Positions 25,074-35,246 of a stretch of DNA of 64,000 nt are shown here, piece by piece (positions within the stretch are counted from its first letter, which is position 1; every line of letters begins with the position of its first letter). Made by a program: the position numbers and the translations under genes. The notes beneath the pieces are model-generated. The model saw only the letters and a program-made list of their open reading frames with translations, searched no databases and was not told the DNA's origin. Origin of the DNA: an archaeon (GTDB taxonomy: Archaea; Iainarchaeota; Iainarchaeia; CSSED10-239); the NCBI GenBank assembly GCA_029563035.1, contig JAKQTP010000123.1:1-64000 (forward strand). Direction: 5' to 3'.

Positions 25074-25658
25074 TTAGATCTCCTTTTTTAATATTCCAAT
25101 AAGTAGTTTATTACCACAACCCCAAGGATTATCATAGAAATCTCCAAGAATTGTGGTATCATTATCTTGAATCCATTTATATTCTTCAATTCTTTTCATA
25201 AAGTATATTTCATCAAAAATAATTTCTTTCTTATCTATCTGTGCATCAAGAATCTTATTCCATCCCAAAGGTATTGTAATAACACACATACCACTGTTTG
25301 CAAGTAAATTATCTTTTATATTTTCTATTGATCTTTTAATTTTAGAAGGATCTTTTATCTCCGGAGCTTCATAGCCTACATGTTCTAATGTGGAGATACT
25401 TACAATTAAATCATATTTTATAGAAGTTAAATAGCTAACAATATCATGTTTAATGCAACGAGATGAGATATCATATTTATCGAGTACGTCATGCGTTATT
25501 GTATAATAGTTAGATAAAACATTACCAATTTCCAGTATTTTTTTATCTTTAAACTGTTGGACGTAGTCAAAGATAATAGGTAGTTCTACTATTCTTTCTA
25601 CTTTACTCTGAGTATGATATTGATATTGTTTATTATTAAAAATAAAACTATCATTCAT
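25074..25658 (-). CDS. SAM-dependent methyltransferase-like protein
   Basis: A 194-residue class I methyltransferase-like protein. KILEIGNVLSNYY replaces the glycine-rich loop with a less regular version, while YDLIVSISTLEHVGY and MCVITIPLGWNK are typical motifs IV and V. The degenerate first motif leaves some doubt about activity. It overlaps the UDP-glucuronate decarboxylase gene by one base (TAATG type). Confidence 0.7.
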   Translation of the reverse strand: MNDSFIFNNKQYQYHTQSKVERIVELPIIFDYVQQFKDKKILEIGNVLSNYYTITHDVLDKYDISSRCIKHDIVSYLTSIKYDLIVSISTLEHVGYEAPEIKDPSKIKRSIENIKDNLLANSGMCVITIPLGWNKILDAQIDKKEIIFDEIYFMKRIEEYKWIQDNDTTILGDFYDNPWGCGNKLLIGILKKEI

Positions 25659-26614
25659 TACAAATCACCTTTTAATATTAATTGTTTTTCAAAATATGAA
25701 ATAGTGCTGCTTAATCCTATTTCAAAAGATTTTGTTGGTGACCAATTTAATATATTTTGTGCTAAAGAGATATCTGGTTTTCTTCTACAAGGATCATCTT
25801 TAGGTAATTCTTTAAAAATAATTTGAGATTTAGACCCGGTATATCTTATAATTTTTTCTGCTACTTGGAGTATTGTCATCTCATTTGGATTTCCTAAATT
25901 TACTGGTCCTGGAAATTCTGGGTATTGCATAAGTTTATATAATCCTTCAACAAGATCACTGATATAGCAAAAAGATCGTGTTTGACTTCCATCTCCGTAA
26001 ACTTCTAAAGGAGTGCCTTTTAATGCATTAACTATAAAATTACTAATTACTCTACCATCTTCTAAGTTGAAACGAGGTCCATATGTGTTAAATATTCTAG
26101 CTATTCTTATATCTACATTATTTTGTCTATGATAATCACAAAATAATGCTTCTGCACATCTTTTACCTTCATCGTAACATGCTCTGAGTCCGACTGGATT
26201 TACATTACCCCAATACTCTTCTTTTTGTGGATGTATTTCCGGATCACCGTATACTTCACTTGTTGATGCTTGAAGAATTCTTGCTTTTACTCGCTTTGCG
26301 AGACCTAGCATATTAATAGAACCCATTACATTTGTTTTTATTGTTTTAACAGGATTATATTGATAATGAATCGGTGATGCAGGTGATGCTAAATTATATA
26401 TTTCATTTACTTCCAAATAGATAGGTTCTGTTACATCATGTCTAATAATTTCAAATTTAGAGTGTTCAGAAAGTTTATATAAATTCTGCTTAGAACCTGT
26501 AAAAAAATTATCTAGACAAATCACATAATATCCTTGACTTATCAGATATTCACATAAATGAGAACCGATAAATCCTGCTCCTCCTGTTACAAGTGCTGTC
26601 TTATCAGAATTCAT
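25658..26614 (-). CDS. uxs: UDP-glucuronate decarboxylase (UDP-xylose synthase)
   Basis: A 318-residue extended SDR that should convert UDP-glucuronate to UDP-xylose or UDP-4-keto-pentose. Marks are [10 protein letters not shown] (11-20), [33 protein letters not shown], the catalytic Y147-D-E-G-K151, and [10 protein letters not shown] with [14 protein letters not shown]. This combination is characteristic of the UXS family. The ATG at 26614 has AAGGAT upstream. A TTG at 26632 would overlap the previous gene without need. It supplies a pentose donor for the island glycosyltransferases. Confidence 0.93.
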   Translation of the reverse strand: MNSDKTALVTGGAGFIGSHLCEYLISQGYYVICLDNFFTGSKQNLYKLSEHSKFEIIRHDVTEPIYLEVNEIYNLASPASPIHYQYNPVKTIKTNVMGSINMLGLAKRVKARILQASTSEVYGDPEIHPQKEEYWGNVNPVGLRACYDEGKRCAEALFCDYHRQNNVDIRIARIFNTYGPRFNLEDGRVISNFIVNALKGTPLEVYGDGSQTRSFCYISDLVEGLYKLMQYPEFPGPVNLGNPNEMTILQVAEKIIRYTGSKSQIIFKELPKDDPCRRKPDISLAQNILNWSPTKSFEIGLSSTISYFEKQLILKGDL

Positions 26615-26615
26615 T

Positions 26616-27515
26616 TTAATATCCTTTTTCAATTATTTCACTAAAAATTTCTTTTAATTTATTATTAAAATTAATATAAGTAAGTTGTTCTACTTTTTGT
26701 CTTCTTTTAAGTACTTTATCTTCAATTGATACCAGAATATCAATTAATTTAGTTATATTACCTGCTGGAAACATATATTCTACATTGAATTCTGGAATGA
26801 ATCCTACATCTGAACTTATTATAGGGATTCCGCAAGCCATAGCTTCCTCTGGTGCTACTGGACCACCTTCCCATAACGAAGGTATAAGAAGAAAATCTAT
26901 CTTTTCGTATAATTCACTTTGTTTTACATTTTTATACTCATCTGGTGTGTATCTATAAACTTCATTTCTTATACCAAGTTGATTCATTCTATTTGTAACT
27001 ACTTCCCATCCTCTACCGCAAAAGATAAATTTAAAATTACTCAAGTTAAATCTATTTACAAGATCCAGCATGAAATATAATCCTTTTCCCACCACTTCGC
27101 CATTCTGAAAAATACCTATTTTAATAGTAGGTTTAAATTTATGTATTTCTATAGGAGAAGTGAGGTTGTAATTACGTTCTTGAGGAAATCCAAGATTTAG
27201 AAACTGTTGAAGGCTTCTTTGCGATTGATGCACCCAAGCATTCATCAGTTTAAATCTATTAAAATCTGCACCACCCAAATCTTTGCTGTGCTCTTTTGGG
27301 TCATTTGCATGGATATGTGTTACATATGCAATATCTCTTTTAGTTTTTTGAGAAAAATTTAGAAATACATTATAGCAAATATAAAAATTTATATCTACAT
27401 CAAATCTCTGTCCATAAGATACTGAATAATTCATATCTGTTTGATTATATTCTAATATCTTATCAGACCAAAACTTCTTAATCCAATTACCTTCAGTTAC
27501 GATATGTACTTTCAT
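26616..27515 (-). CDS. GT-B glycosyltransferase, family 4-like
   Basis: A 299-residue glycosyltransferase. The donor-binding domain shows [33 protein letters not shown] and [16 protein letters not shown], which is the classic E-x7-E motif of family 4. The N-terminal half has VTHIHANDP. It sits just upstream of UDP-glucuronate decarboxylase, so a pentose or uronic acid donor is plausible. Confidence 0.88.
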   Translation of the reverse strand: MKVHIVTEGNWIKKFWSDKILEYNQTDMNYSVSYGQRFDVDINFYICYNVFLNFSQKTKRDIAYVTHIHANDPKEHSKDLGGADFNRFKLMNAWVHQSQRSLQQFLNLGFPQERNYNLTSPIEIHKFKPTIKIGIFQNGEVVGKGLYFMLDLVNRFNLSNFKFIFCGRGWEVVTNRMNQLGIRNEVYRYTPDEYKNVKQSELYEKIDFLLIPSLWEGGPVAPEEAMACGIPIISSDVGFIPEFNVEYMFPAGNITKLIDILVSIEDKVLKRRQKVEQLTYINFNNKLKEIFSEIIEKGY

Positions 27516-27517
27516 AA

Positions 27518-28087
27518 CTATCTTGTTTCCGTGGATTGTGAATTAAAATCATAATAGTAAAGTACTTTATCTATTCTAACTTCATTTTTAATCTCTTTAC
27601 ATGCACGAACAACCCAATTAACATCTTCTCCGTTATTAATATTAGGAAACATATGTCTTTTAGCAATAGAAGATCTCCATACCATGGTATGTGCTGGTTT
27701 ACCACGCCATTGATCACCTACTTCACTATAAGCAAAATCTTTACTATATTTTGAATAGGTTGTTTTTTCTGTAACATTGATTGTTGTAATACAATCAAAT
27801 ACTATGCAATCTGCGGTTGGATTCGCATAAATAGTATCCATAATAGATTGAATATAATCTTCTGCTATTCTATCATCATCGTCGATAAATGTTAAGAATT
27901 CACCTTGTGCTAAGTTAAGCAGTGCATTTCTTTTTAAACCTACAGATCTTTTTTTATTATCATAAAATCCAAGAATTTCAATATCATCTCTATTCTTGAT
28001 TTGTTCCTGTAAACTATTGATTAATCTTGGATAAAATGTTGTTAATCTACTCGGAACTGTTGGAACTAAAATTGAAAACTTTATCAT
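27518..28087 (-). CDS. Family 2 glycosyltransferase, short
   Basis: A 189-residue GT-A enzyme. It begins KFSILVPTVPSRLTTFYPRL, has LTFIDDDDRIAEDYI as the metal site and NNGEDVNWVVRAC with the probable catalytic base. It is shorter than typical members and has no membrane segment. Related short family 2 proteins occur in cyanophage and marine phage genomes. Confidence 0.85.
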   Translation of the reverse strand: MIKFSILVPTVPSRLTTFYPRLINSLQEQIKNRDDIEILGFYDNKKRSVGLKRNALLNLAQGEFLTFIDDDDRIAEDYIQSIMDTIYANPTADCIVFDCITTINVTEKTTYSKYSKDFAYSEVGDQWRGKPAHTMVWRSSIAKRHMFPNINNGEDVNWVVRACKEIKNEVRIDKVLYYYDFNSQSTETR

Positions 28088-28096
28088 TATATTCTC

Positions 28097-28816
28097 CTAA
28101 CCAAAGAGTTTCTGTGCTAATTGATGGCATTTTAAATCGTATTGTCTACCAATTTTTCCTTGATAGCCAAAATCTGTATGTGTATTTTGTTCTGGGTGTG
28201 TTCTATAAGAAGTTAATATCTCAGGAACTTTATAATATCTATATTTAGTAGAAAGTCTTATAGCAAAATCATAATCTTCTACACCTAAAACTTCTTCATT
28301 AAACATACCAACATCATCTATAACTTCTTTTGCTATAAGTAAGTTACTCCACATTCCAAAATAAGAGGCAATAAGAAATTTCTGCTGTTGGCGTAAATCA
28401 GGGAATACTGGATCTCTATGTATACTTAAAACTTTTTTATTTACATCTATTAACTCAAAATCACCATGAATTATCTTAGCTTCGGCATTTCTGTTAATTA
28501 AAGTAGTTTGTAATTGAAGTTTGTATGGTTTCCAAATATCATCAGAAGCTAATCCGGCCCACCAATTACCCTTCATAATTCTTATACCAGCATTTAAAGC
28601 TGCCGCTGTTTTTTTATTTTCTTGATCAATAACAATTACATTTTCTTTATTTCTAATAGAATCTAGAAATTTAAGTGTTTCTTCTCTAGTAGACCCATCA
28701 TTTACAAAAATACTTTCAATAGGTTTATATGTTTGATTCCAAATGCTATCAAAACATTCTTGCAGATATTCAGCTTTAGTATTATATACAGGAGTAACAA
28801 CAGAAATATTAATCAT
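28097..28816 (-). CDS. Family 2 glycosyltransferase
   Basis: A 239-residue GT-A enzyme with ISVVTPVYNTKAEYLQECFD, IFVNDGSTREE, WAGLASDDIW and GVEDYDFAIRLS followed by YRTHPEQNT. It is therefore a complete catalytic domain. The ATG overlaps the stop of the radical SAM gene by one base, which indicates coupled expression. Donor and acceptor are unknown. Confidence 0.9.
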   Translation of the reverse strand: MINISVVTPVYNTKAEYLQECFDSIWNQTYKPIESIFVNDGSTREETLKFLDSIRNKENVIVIDQENKKTAAALNAGIRIMKGNWWAGLASDDIWKPYKLQLQTTLINRNAEAKIIHGDFELIDVNKKVLSIHRDPVFPDLRQQQKFLIASYFGMWSNLLIAKEVIDDVGMFNEEVLGVEDYDFAIRLSTKYRYYKVPEILTSYRTHPEQNTHTDFGYQGKIGRQYDLKCHQLAQKLFG

Positions 28817-29775
28817 TATACAAATTCCTTGTGTTTTAGAGGTTCCGTCATTTTTTCAAGTATTGTATTATATTCATTATAATAGCATCTGGAACAAATT
28901 GAACCATTAAAATATCTTTGTTCTTCATAGATAAATTTTAGATCGCTTAATTTTCCCATAGACATTACCTTACTACATTCTAATGATGGTGGATCGTATG
29001 CATATTGAGCACCACAACACGGGTAAATGTTTCCATCTGCATTTATAACTGGTTTTAATAAACTAATCAAGCATTTTTTCGTCCCTTTTGTAAATTCTTT
29101 TCTTCCTTGATATATAACAAGCGAATCGTTTATATGTTCTTTTTGTAATAATTCTTTAATATTTTTCATACTTTGAGTACTATCTAAATCGAGTAGATCA
29201 GATACAAGCCTTACATGTGTGAAATTATAATCATTAGCTGTTTTAATAATATTTATTAGTGTATCTTTATTGAGATTTGCAGTAACTACGTAGCTAAATC
29301 CCCAATCTACATATTTACATTGTTCTATAATATTTAACAATACATTTCTATATGGAGGATTAAAAGTTCTATCATCACTGTGACTAATCCTGCACCATGT
29401 CATGGAATCTAATAAATTTTTGTCCACATTACTTAAACTAATACCGTTAGTTGCCATACCTACAGAAATTTTATTGATAATTAAAAATTCTAATATCTTA
29501 TTAATTTGAGGATGAAGTGTAGGTTCACCACCACCAGATATTGTAACAGCTTTACACCCCAATGATATAGCATCTGACATAACTCTTTTAATATCTTCTA
29601 AAGATAAAGTTTCTTTTCTATTTCTATTTGCACAGCTACAAAAAGAACAATTTAGATTACAAACATTTGTTGGGTATAGTTGTACATGATAGGGTATAAT
29701 TTTATCCCCATGCATTATGGGATTCTGTAAAATTTTAGTAGGAAATGCGCTGGCGGATATAAACGAACTATTCAT
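28816..29775 (-). CDS. Radical SAM protein with C-terminal Cys-rich domain
   Basis: A 319-residue protein. The [4Fe-4S]-binding motif C39-x3-C43-x2-C46 sits in TNVCNLNCSFCSC, followed by ISGGGEPTLHP, the SAM-binding GGE motif. The C-terminus has more cysteines (YPCCGAQY, then SICSRCYYNEY), in the style of SPASM or related auxiliary-cluster domains. Such enzymes modify peptides or sugars by radical chemistry. Inside a glycan island a sugar dehydrogenation, epimerisation or a peptide-modification step is possible. I cannot choose between them. Confidence 0.85.
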   Translation of the reverse strand: MNSSFISASAFPTKILQNPIMHGDKIIPYHVQLYPTNVCNLNCSFCSCANRNRKETLSLEDIKRVMSDAISLGCKAVTISGGGEPTLHPQINKILEFLIINKISVGMATNGISLSNVDKNLLDSMTWCRISHSDDRTFNPPYRNVLLNIIEQCKYVDWGFSYVVTANLNKDTLINIIKTANDYNFTHVRLVSDLLDLDSTQSMKNIKELLQKEHINDSLVIYQGRKEFTKGTKKCLISLLKPVINADGNIYPCCGAQYAYDPPSLECSKVMSMGKLSDLKFIYEEQRYFNGSICSRCYYNEYNTILEKMTEPLKHKEFV

Positions 29776-29777
29776 TA

Positions 29778-30581
29778 TTACTCACCCTTATAAATTCTAT
29801 CTTTAAAATCTTCTATACGCATTGCAGAAGAAATATATCTAGTTTTAGGATCTTTATAATATACCATAACATTTTCATGATATATACGTCTATTTGTGGT
29901 ATTACATATATCCTTCCATGCGCGATAATTTTGCTGCTTATTTTCTACTTCTGCTTCATATCCAAAATTTTCTGGTAAATGTATACCTAGATTATCTTTC
30001 ATATATGCTAGAATAAAACCATCATAATATGCCCTAAAAGAAAAATCTGCATCTTCTTCCCCATATTTTTGATAATCTTCTCTCCAATACCCAAGTGTAT
30101 CATGAGTTCGTTTAGGTATTAAAACACAAGCACCACCGATAGCGCCATTAACTTTTTGTTGAACTGTATAATTACCAAAAGTTTTTAATGGAAAAGATTG
30201 TTGTTCAAATTTATATGCTAGAATACCTATTTGCGGAACATTATCTACAATTTCTACCATAGGTTGCAACCAATTAGGATTTTTAAATGTAATATCATTA
30301 TCAAATTTAATATAATAAGTATCATCTTCTAATTGCCAACCTAGATTAGCTGCTTTAGCAACACCTAGATTTTCTTCTAATAATACTAAATTTTGTATAA
30401 TTCCTTCTTTCCATTTATTTTTTAGATACTCTGCAGTTTCATCTTTACTATTATTATCTACAACTGTAAGAATAAATGGGTATCCTACTTTTCTACTTTC
30501 TACCAAAGAATCTAATGTTAATTTAGTGAAATCTATTCGATTGAAAGTTGTCATACAAATATGAACGGGTTTATTACTCAT
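29778..30581 (-). CDS. Family 2 glycosyltransferase
   Basis: A 267-residue GT-A enzyme. The start at ATG 30581 (MSNKPVHICMTTFNRI) has AAGAG upstream. A longer frame to 30641 would add a hydrophobic leader inside the upstream gene and is less likely. Motifs are FILTVVDNNSKDETAEYL, YIKFDNDITF with the metal site, GGACVLIPKRT and YGEEDADFSFRA. Close to the family of glycosyltransferases that act on surface polysaccharides and phage structural proteins. Confidence 0.88.
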   Translation of the reverse strand: MSNKPVHICMTTFNRIDFTKLTLDSLVESRKVGYPFILTVVDNNSKDETAEYLKNKWKEGIIQNLVLLEENLGVAKAANLGWQLEDDTYYIKFDNDITFKNPNWLQPMVEIVDNVPQIGILAYKFEQQSFPLKTFGNYTVQQKVNGAIGGACVLIPKRTHDTLGYWREDYQKYGEEDADFSFRAYYDGFILAYMKDNLGIHLPENFGYEAEVENKQQNYRAWKDICNTTNRRIYHENVMVYYKDPKTRYISSAMRIEDFKDRIYKGE

Positions 30582-30585
30582 ATAT

Positions 30586-32343
30586 TTACTCTTGAAAAAA
30601 GTTTTTATACCATAAAAGTAGTACAATAAGAGAAAAAACAAATCTTGGATTATTAAGATTTGTTCCTATTGTCATACCTAGCTTGATTGTATTAAAAAAA
30701 GGAAAGTTAATATCTTCTACAAATTCTCGTATAGGTATAGTTTTAAAAAAAGAAGTAATCCAATCTTCCATAGGAAGAACAAATCCTTGCTTCTTTCTCT
30801 TAATTATATCTTCTGGTAATAATTTTTCTGCGATATTTTTTAAAATTACTTTTTCTGTACCGAAGATTTTTTGATCAGCATGAAGATTTAAACCAAATTC
30901 TACTACTTTTGGATCTAAAAAAGGAGCTCTTCCTTCTATACTATTTGCCATAGTCATTCTATCAAATTTTACTAATAAATCGTCTGGTAACCATGTTGTT
31001 AAATCGGCAGAAGTAACATATTGTATAGAATCATTTGCGGAATTTAACCATTCTATCCAAGAAGATTCCCAGTAATCCTTATCGAACATATATTCTTCAT
31101 TTAATAAGGAAAATGCGTGTTGCATAGATGCGACAAGAGGAAAACCAGAAGGAGTGTAATTAAAATTTTTAGAAATAAATCTATTAGATATATCTTTTAG
31201 ATTAGAATCAACTGTAAATCTTGGATAATATGAATAACCACCAAAAATTTCATCACCACCTTCACCTGATAAAACAACTTTTAGTTTACCCTTACATTGT
31301 TCCGCCAACCAATATACCGGTAAAATTGCTTGATCACCTACTGGTTCATCTAGGTATTTAATTACTTTTGATAGCAAACTTAAAAAAGAATCTTCGTTAA
31401 ACATCAAATTTGTATGATTTGTTTTAAATCTTTCTGCAATTAGATTAGAATAAGTACTTTCATCATAATTCTTACTGTAAAAACCCATTGAAAATGTAGA
31501 GATATTAGATTTTATATTGGATGCCAACGCTGTAATTATGCTAGAATCTATACCACCAGATAAGAAAATACCTACTGGTACGTCTGCTTCTAATCTTGAA
31601 GAGACAGCGTCTTGCAATAAATCTAGTAATAATTCTTCTTTTTTAACAGTTCCTACTTCTAGCTTAGGTTTATAATAGCAAATATTTTTAATAGAAAGAT
31701 TTTCTAATTTAATTTCTAGATAATGACCTGGTAATACCTTTTTGATAAAATTGAATATAGTATACTGCCCAGGTATATAATGCAGACATATATAATATAC
31801 TAAAGATATTTTAGATAATGTAAAATCTATCCAATTCAAATACTTAAATGTTTTTAAATAAGAAGAATACGCAAATTTATTTTCTTTGATACAATAAAAT
31901 AAGGGTTTTTCACCGAATCTATCTCTAATTAGATATAAAGTATTAGATTCTGTATCGAAAATTGAAATAGCATACATTCCATCTAATTTTTCAAGTAGTT
32001 TTGTAATACCCCAAGCTTCGTATCCAATAGAAATTACTTCTGTATCACAATGTGTATCAAAAGTATAATTCTGTGCTTCTAATTCTTTCCTAAGCTTTTT
32101 ATAATTATAAATCTCACCGTTTTGAAATATAACATATTTTTTGTTAGGCGAAAGAAAAGGTTGATCTCCTTGATCTAAATCTATAATAGATAATCTTGTC
32201 ATTACTTGAAGAATATTTTCTTTATAGAAAGATCCTGTAGAATCTGGTCCTCTGTGTTTCATTGCAGTACTTATCTTTTCTATCAAGTCAGAAGAGATAG
32301 TACTAGTTAATGAAGAATCTATAATACCAGCAATACCACACAT
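30586..32343 (-). CDS. asnB: Asparagine synthase-like glutamine amidotransferase
   Basis: A 585-residue two-domain enzyme. The N-terminal class II glutaminase begins MCGIAGI with the nucleophile C2 and RGPDSTG. The C-terminal synthetase domain has the pyrophosphate loop LSGGIDSS at 261-268 and VLSGEGGDEIFGGYSYY. AsnB-like enzymes occur in capsule and O-antigen loci where they amidate sugar carboxylates such as uronic acids. A uronic acid donor is consistent with UDP-glucuronate chemistry nearby. The ATG overlaps the previous stop by one base. Confidence 0.92.
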   Translation of the reverse strand: MCGIAGIIDSSLTSTISSDLIEKISTAMKHRGPDSTGSFYKENILQVMTRLSIIDLDQGDQPFLSPNKKYVIFQNGEIYNYKKLRKELEAQNYTFDTHCDTEVISIGYEAWGITKLLEKLDGMYAISIFDTESNTLYLIRDRFGEKPLFYCIKENKFAYSSYLKTFKYLNWIDFTLSKISLVYYICLHYIPGQYTIFNFIKKVLPGHYLEIKLENLSIKNICYYKPKLEVGTVKKEELLLDLLQDAVSSRLEADVPVGIFLSGGIDSSIITALASNIKSNISTFSMGFYSKNYDESTYSNLIAERFKTNHTNLMFNEDSFLSLLSKVIKYLDEPVGDQAILPVYWLAEQCKGKLKVVLSGEGGDEIFGGYSYYPRFTVDSNLKDISNRFISKNFNYTPSGFPLVASMQHAFSLLNEEYMFDKDYWESSWIEWLNSANDSIQYVTSADLTTWLPDDLLVKFDRMTMANSIEGRAPFLDPKVVEFGLNLHADQKIFGTEKVILKNIAEKLLPEDIIKRKKQGFVLPMEDWITSFFKTIPIREFVEDINFPFFNTIKLGMTIGTNLNNPRFVFSLIVLLLWYKNFFQE

Positions 32344-35246
32344 TATCTAGATTCCCCAGCTAACCAAGCTTCTTGAAAAACTTCAGCATACTTATCTAGC
32401 ATCTCTTGATGTGTTGTCATTCCTTTTTTAATTATTTGGGTATTAGTAGAATAATATCTTCTTAATTCTGGATTAAGTATCATAGAAACCATTTCAATCA
32501 TAAGTGCATTAGAATTTGATAATGGATAATACTTTCCATTTACTTTATTGAATATCTGTTCTTGTACACCCATTGTTGGAACAGTTATTACAGGAAGATC
32601 GAAATGCATAGCTTCTAATATAACCCTAGGGAAACTTTCTAGTTTACTTGTTAAAATAAAGCAATCTGCTGCTTCATATAATTCTTGAACACAAGAAGTT
32701 TCTTGTAACATAATTATATTATCTCTTTTTTCTTTTGGAAACTTTGAAATGAGATCATGCAGCATAGAACTATACCCAGAAGGTCTATCTCCTGCAATAA
32801 TAATTTTATATTTATTAGAATAGATATTTGGTAGTTCACTTATTGCTAACAGTAGATCTAGTTGATTTTTTCTATCGCAGACTGTACCAACAGATAAAAA
32901 TACTACTTGATCGTCTGTTATATTATATTTTTCTCTAGTTTTTTGTCTATTATTCGATTCGGAAAATCTAGAGGTATTAATACCATTATGTATTACAGTA
33001 AAATTATTTTTTGCTTCTAGCTGAAGACATCTGTGTTTAGTAGAATTTGCAACAAAAACAACTTTGTAAGGATAGTAAAAACAATTTAAGGCTCGTTGTT
33101 GAATATCTTCACCAAAATGTGTATAATATGTAAAGATTGGTTCGCTTTCTCTAACATTCCAAATAGAAGGTATATTTAATTGTTTTGCTACATCTATACC
33201 ATAAAACATCTGCAGCGTATTTGCATAAATAATTTCTGGATTTATTTGTTTAATTAAACTCTTAAGATTCTCAAGTCCTTCTAAATACTCTTTTATAAAA
33301 AATCCTCTTGATAGCGGAGAAGGTTTAATAACTACTTCTATACCTTCTCGTTCGTATTCTTTTCTAAGAGGTCCATCTTGAAAGCAATATATTACAGGAT
33401 CCAGTATTTGTTTTCTTTTTAAACCAGAAATCATTTCAAAGTTACTATAGCTAGATCCTTCTAAATTAAGATTATATGCAAATCCTAATGTTTTAATTGC
33501 ATAAGGTATTTTAGAAGTATTTACAATAGAAGATTCTATGCTAAATGTTGTATCTTTAAACGATAGATTTGCATTATAATGTTTATCTTTATAATCTTTA
33601 TATAAAAGACGATATGTAAATTCATTTCGTATATCATCTCGACTATACTTTTCTACTCTTCGTGTAAAATTTTCATGATGAAATAAGATAGAATTAGCAC
33701 TATAGACGATTCTATATCCAAGTTTTTCTATTCTATGGCAGTAATCTGGATCATTATACCCTACACTAAAGTTTTTTTCATCAAATCCACATACTTGCTT
33801 AAATAAATCCGTTTTAGTTAGCATACAAGCAGCAGTTACCGCTGAACATTCTCTAGATAATCTTTCAAATGCCATATACGTCCCATGATTTGATTTCATC
33901 ATTTTAAATGCTGGTTCTACTCTACCATTATTATACCCATGAACTAATCCAGCATGTTGAATTAAACCATTAGGAAAAATTAATCTTGCACCCACTGCTC
34001 CTACATCTTGTACATTAAGATAACCTACCATTTGATTAAGCCATTGTGGTGCAAGAATTTCTGTATCATTGTTTAAAAATAATACATAAGGTGTTTTAAC
34101 GTGTTTAATAGCTTCATTATTTATTTTAGAAAAATTAAATTTTTCTTCACCGTTCGAAATTTTAATAACTCTGCAAGGCAAGTTATCTAAATAATCTAAA
34201 CTTTTTGGGTCATTGCTATCATTATCTATAACTAATATCTCATAATTAGAATATTGAGTTTTTTCGATAATGGATTTAATGCATCTATCCAAAATGGTAT
34301 GTTGATTAAAAGTTGGTATTACAATAGTAACAGCAGGTCCAGAAGAAGGAAAATGCAACTCATAGTAACCGCAGTTCCATTCTACCGCCCATTTTGGTCT
34401 AGAAACACTTGCTTGAATATTTCTTCTTTGTAATGCTTCTATTATAGCATTTTGTCCTGCAATAAAACTTTCTGGTTTTGCTTGCGCAGTTTTTGCAGTC
34501 GATCCATCTACTGCTTTCCAATGATATAGAATTTTTGGAATATGATAAATATTTTTTGTTACTTCTGATAATCTTAATAGTAAATCGAAATCCTGTGATC
34601 CATCAAATTCTTTTCTAAAACCTGTAAATTGTCTAAAAAAAGAAGTTCTTATTACTAGAAGATGCCCTATATACATGTAACTAAGAAGTAATTCTGGGTT
34701 CCAATCGGGTTTAAATTGCGGTTCATATCTAACACCTGAAACAGATATTTTATCATCATCAGAATATATAATATCTGCAGTATTATGTGTGTTTAATTCT
34801 ATTATATTTTCTGCTAAAGCGTCTGGTGATAAGATATCATCATTATCAACAAAAGCAATAAATTCACCGCTAGCTAGCGTAATTGCGGTATTAGTACATT
34901 CTGAAATTCCTGAATTCTTTGAAGTCTTAGTTATTTTTATTTTTACATTAAATTGTAATTCATTAAGGAATTCTATTAAATCTGTATTTGTGCTGCAATC
35001 GTCACAAATACATAGTTCCCAATTATCATACACCTGTTCATAAATACTTTGTAATGTCTGTTTAAAAATAGAAACATTTACATTGTATACAGGCATTATA
35101 ATACTAATTAAAGGTTGATATGATAAAGATTTAAGAGTGTGTATTAACTGCTGTTCTTTTCTTGAATTCCATTTATTAACTTGGAGCCAAGAGGTATACT
35201 TGTCTTCTTGTGCAAGAAGATGGAGTTGCAATGGTCTAGATTTCAT
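32343..35246 (-). CDS. Three-domain glycosyltransferase (GT2-GT2-GT4)
   Basis: A 967-residue polypeptide with three catalytic modules. Residues about 45-275: GT-A with LISIIMPVYNVN, CICDDCSTN, AFVDNDDILS and GSQDFDLLLRL. Residues about 305-560: a second GT-A with VTIVIPTFNQH, LVIDNDSND, LFLNNDTEIL and GYNDPDYCHRIE. Residues about 580-960: GT-B with NIPSIWNVRES, SVGTVCDRKNQ, EAADCFILTSKLESFPRVIL and a final helix. Such a chain may assemble several linkages in series. It overlaps the neighbouring GT gene by 4 nt and abuts the amidotransferase gene. Confidence 0.9.
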   Translation of the reverse strand: MKSRPLQLHLLAQEDKYTSWLQVNKWNSRKEQQLIHTLKSLSYQPLISIIMPVYNVNVSIFKQTLQSIYEQVYDNWELCICDDCSTNTDLIEFLNELQFNVKIKITKTSKNSGISECTNTAITLASGEFIAFVDNDDILSPDALAENIIELNTHNTADIIYSDDDKISVSGVRYEPQFKPDWNPELLLSYMYIGHLLVIRTSFFRQFTGFRKEFDGSQDFDLLLRLSEVTKNIYHIPKILYHWKAVDGSTAKTAQAKPESFIAGQNAIIEALQRRNIQASVSRPKWAVEWNCGYYELHFPSSGPAVTIVIPTFNQHTILDRCIKSIIEKTQYSNYEILVIDNDSNDPKSLDYLDNLPCRVIKISNGEEKFNFSKINNEAIKHVKTPYVLFLNNDTEILAPQWLNQMVGYLNVQDVGAVGARLIFPNGLIQHAGLVHGYNNGRVEPAFKMMKSNHGTYMAFERLSRECSAVTAACMLTKTDLFKQVCGFDEKNFSVGYNDPDYCHRIEKLGYRIVYSANSILFHHENFTRRVEKYSRDDIRNEFTYRLLYKDYKDKHYNANLSFKDTTFSIESSIVNTSKIPYAIKTLGFAYNLNLEGSSYSNFEMISGLKRKQILDPVIYCFQDGPLRKEYEREGIEVVIKPSPLSRGFFIKEYLEGLENLKSLIKQINPEIIYANTLQMFYGIDVAKQLNIPSIWNVRESEPIFTYYTHFGEDIQQRALNCFYYPYKVVFVANSTKHRCLQLEAKNNFTVIHNGINTSRFSESNNRQKTREKYNITDDQVVFLSVGTVCDRKNQLDLLLAISELPNIYSNKYKIIIAGDRPSGYSSMLHDLISKFPKEKRDNIIMLQETSCVQELYEAADCFILTSKLESFPRVILEAMHFDLPVITVPTMGVQEQIFNKVNGKYYPLSNSNALMIEMVSMILNPELRRYYSTNTQIIKKGMTTHQEMLDKYAEVFQEAWLAGESR

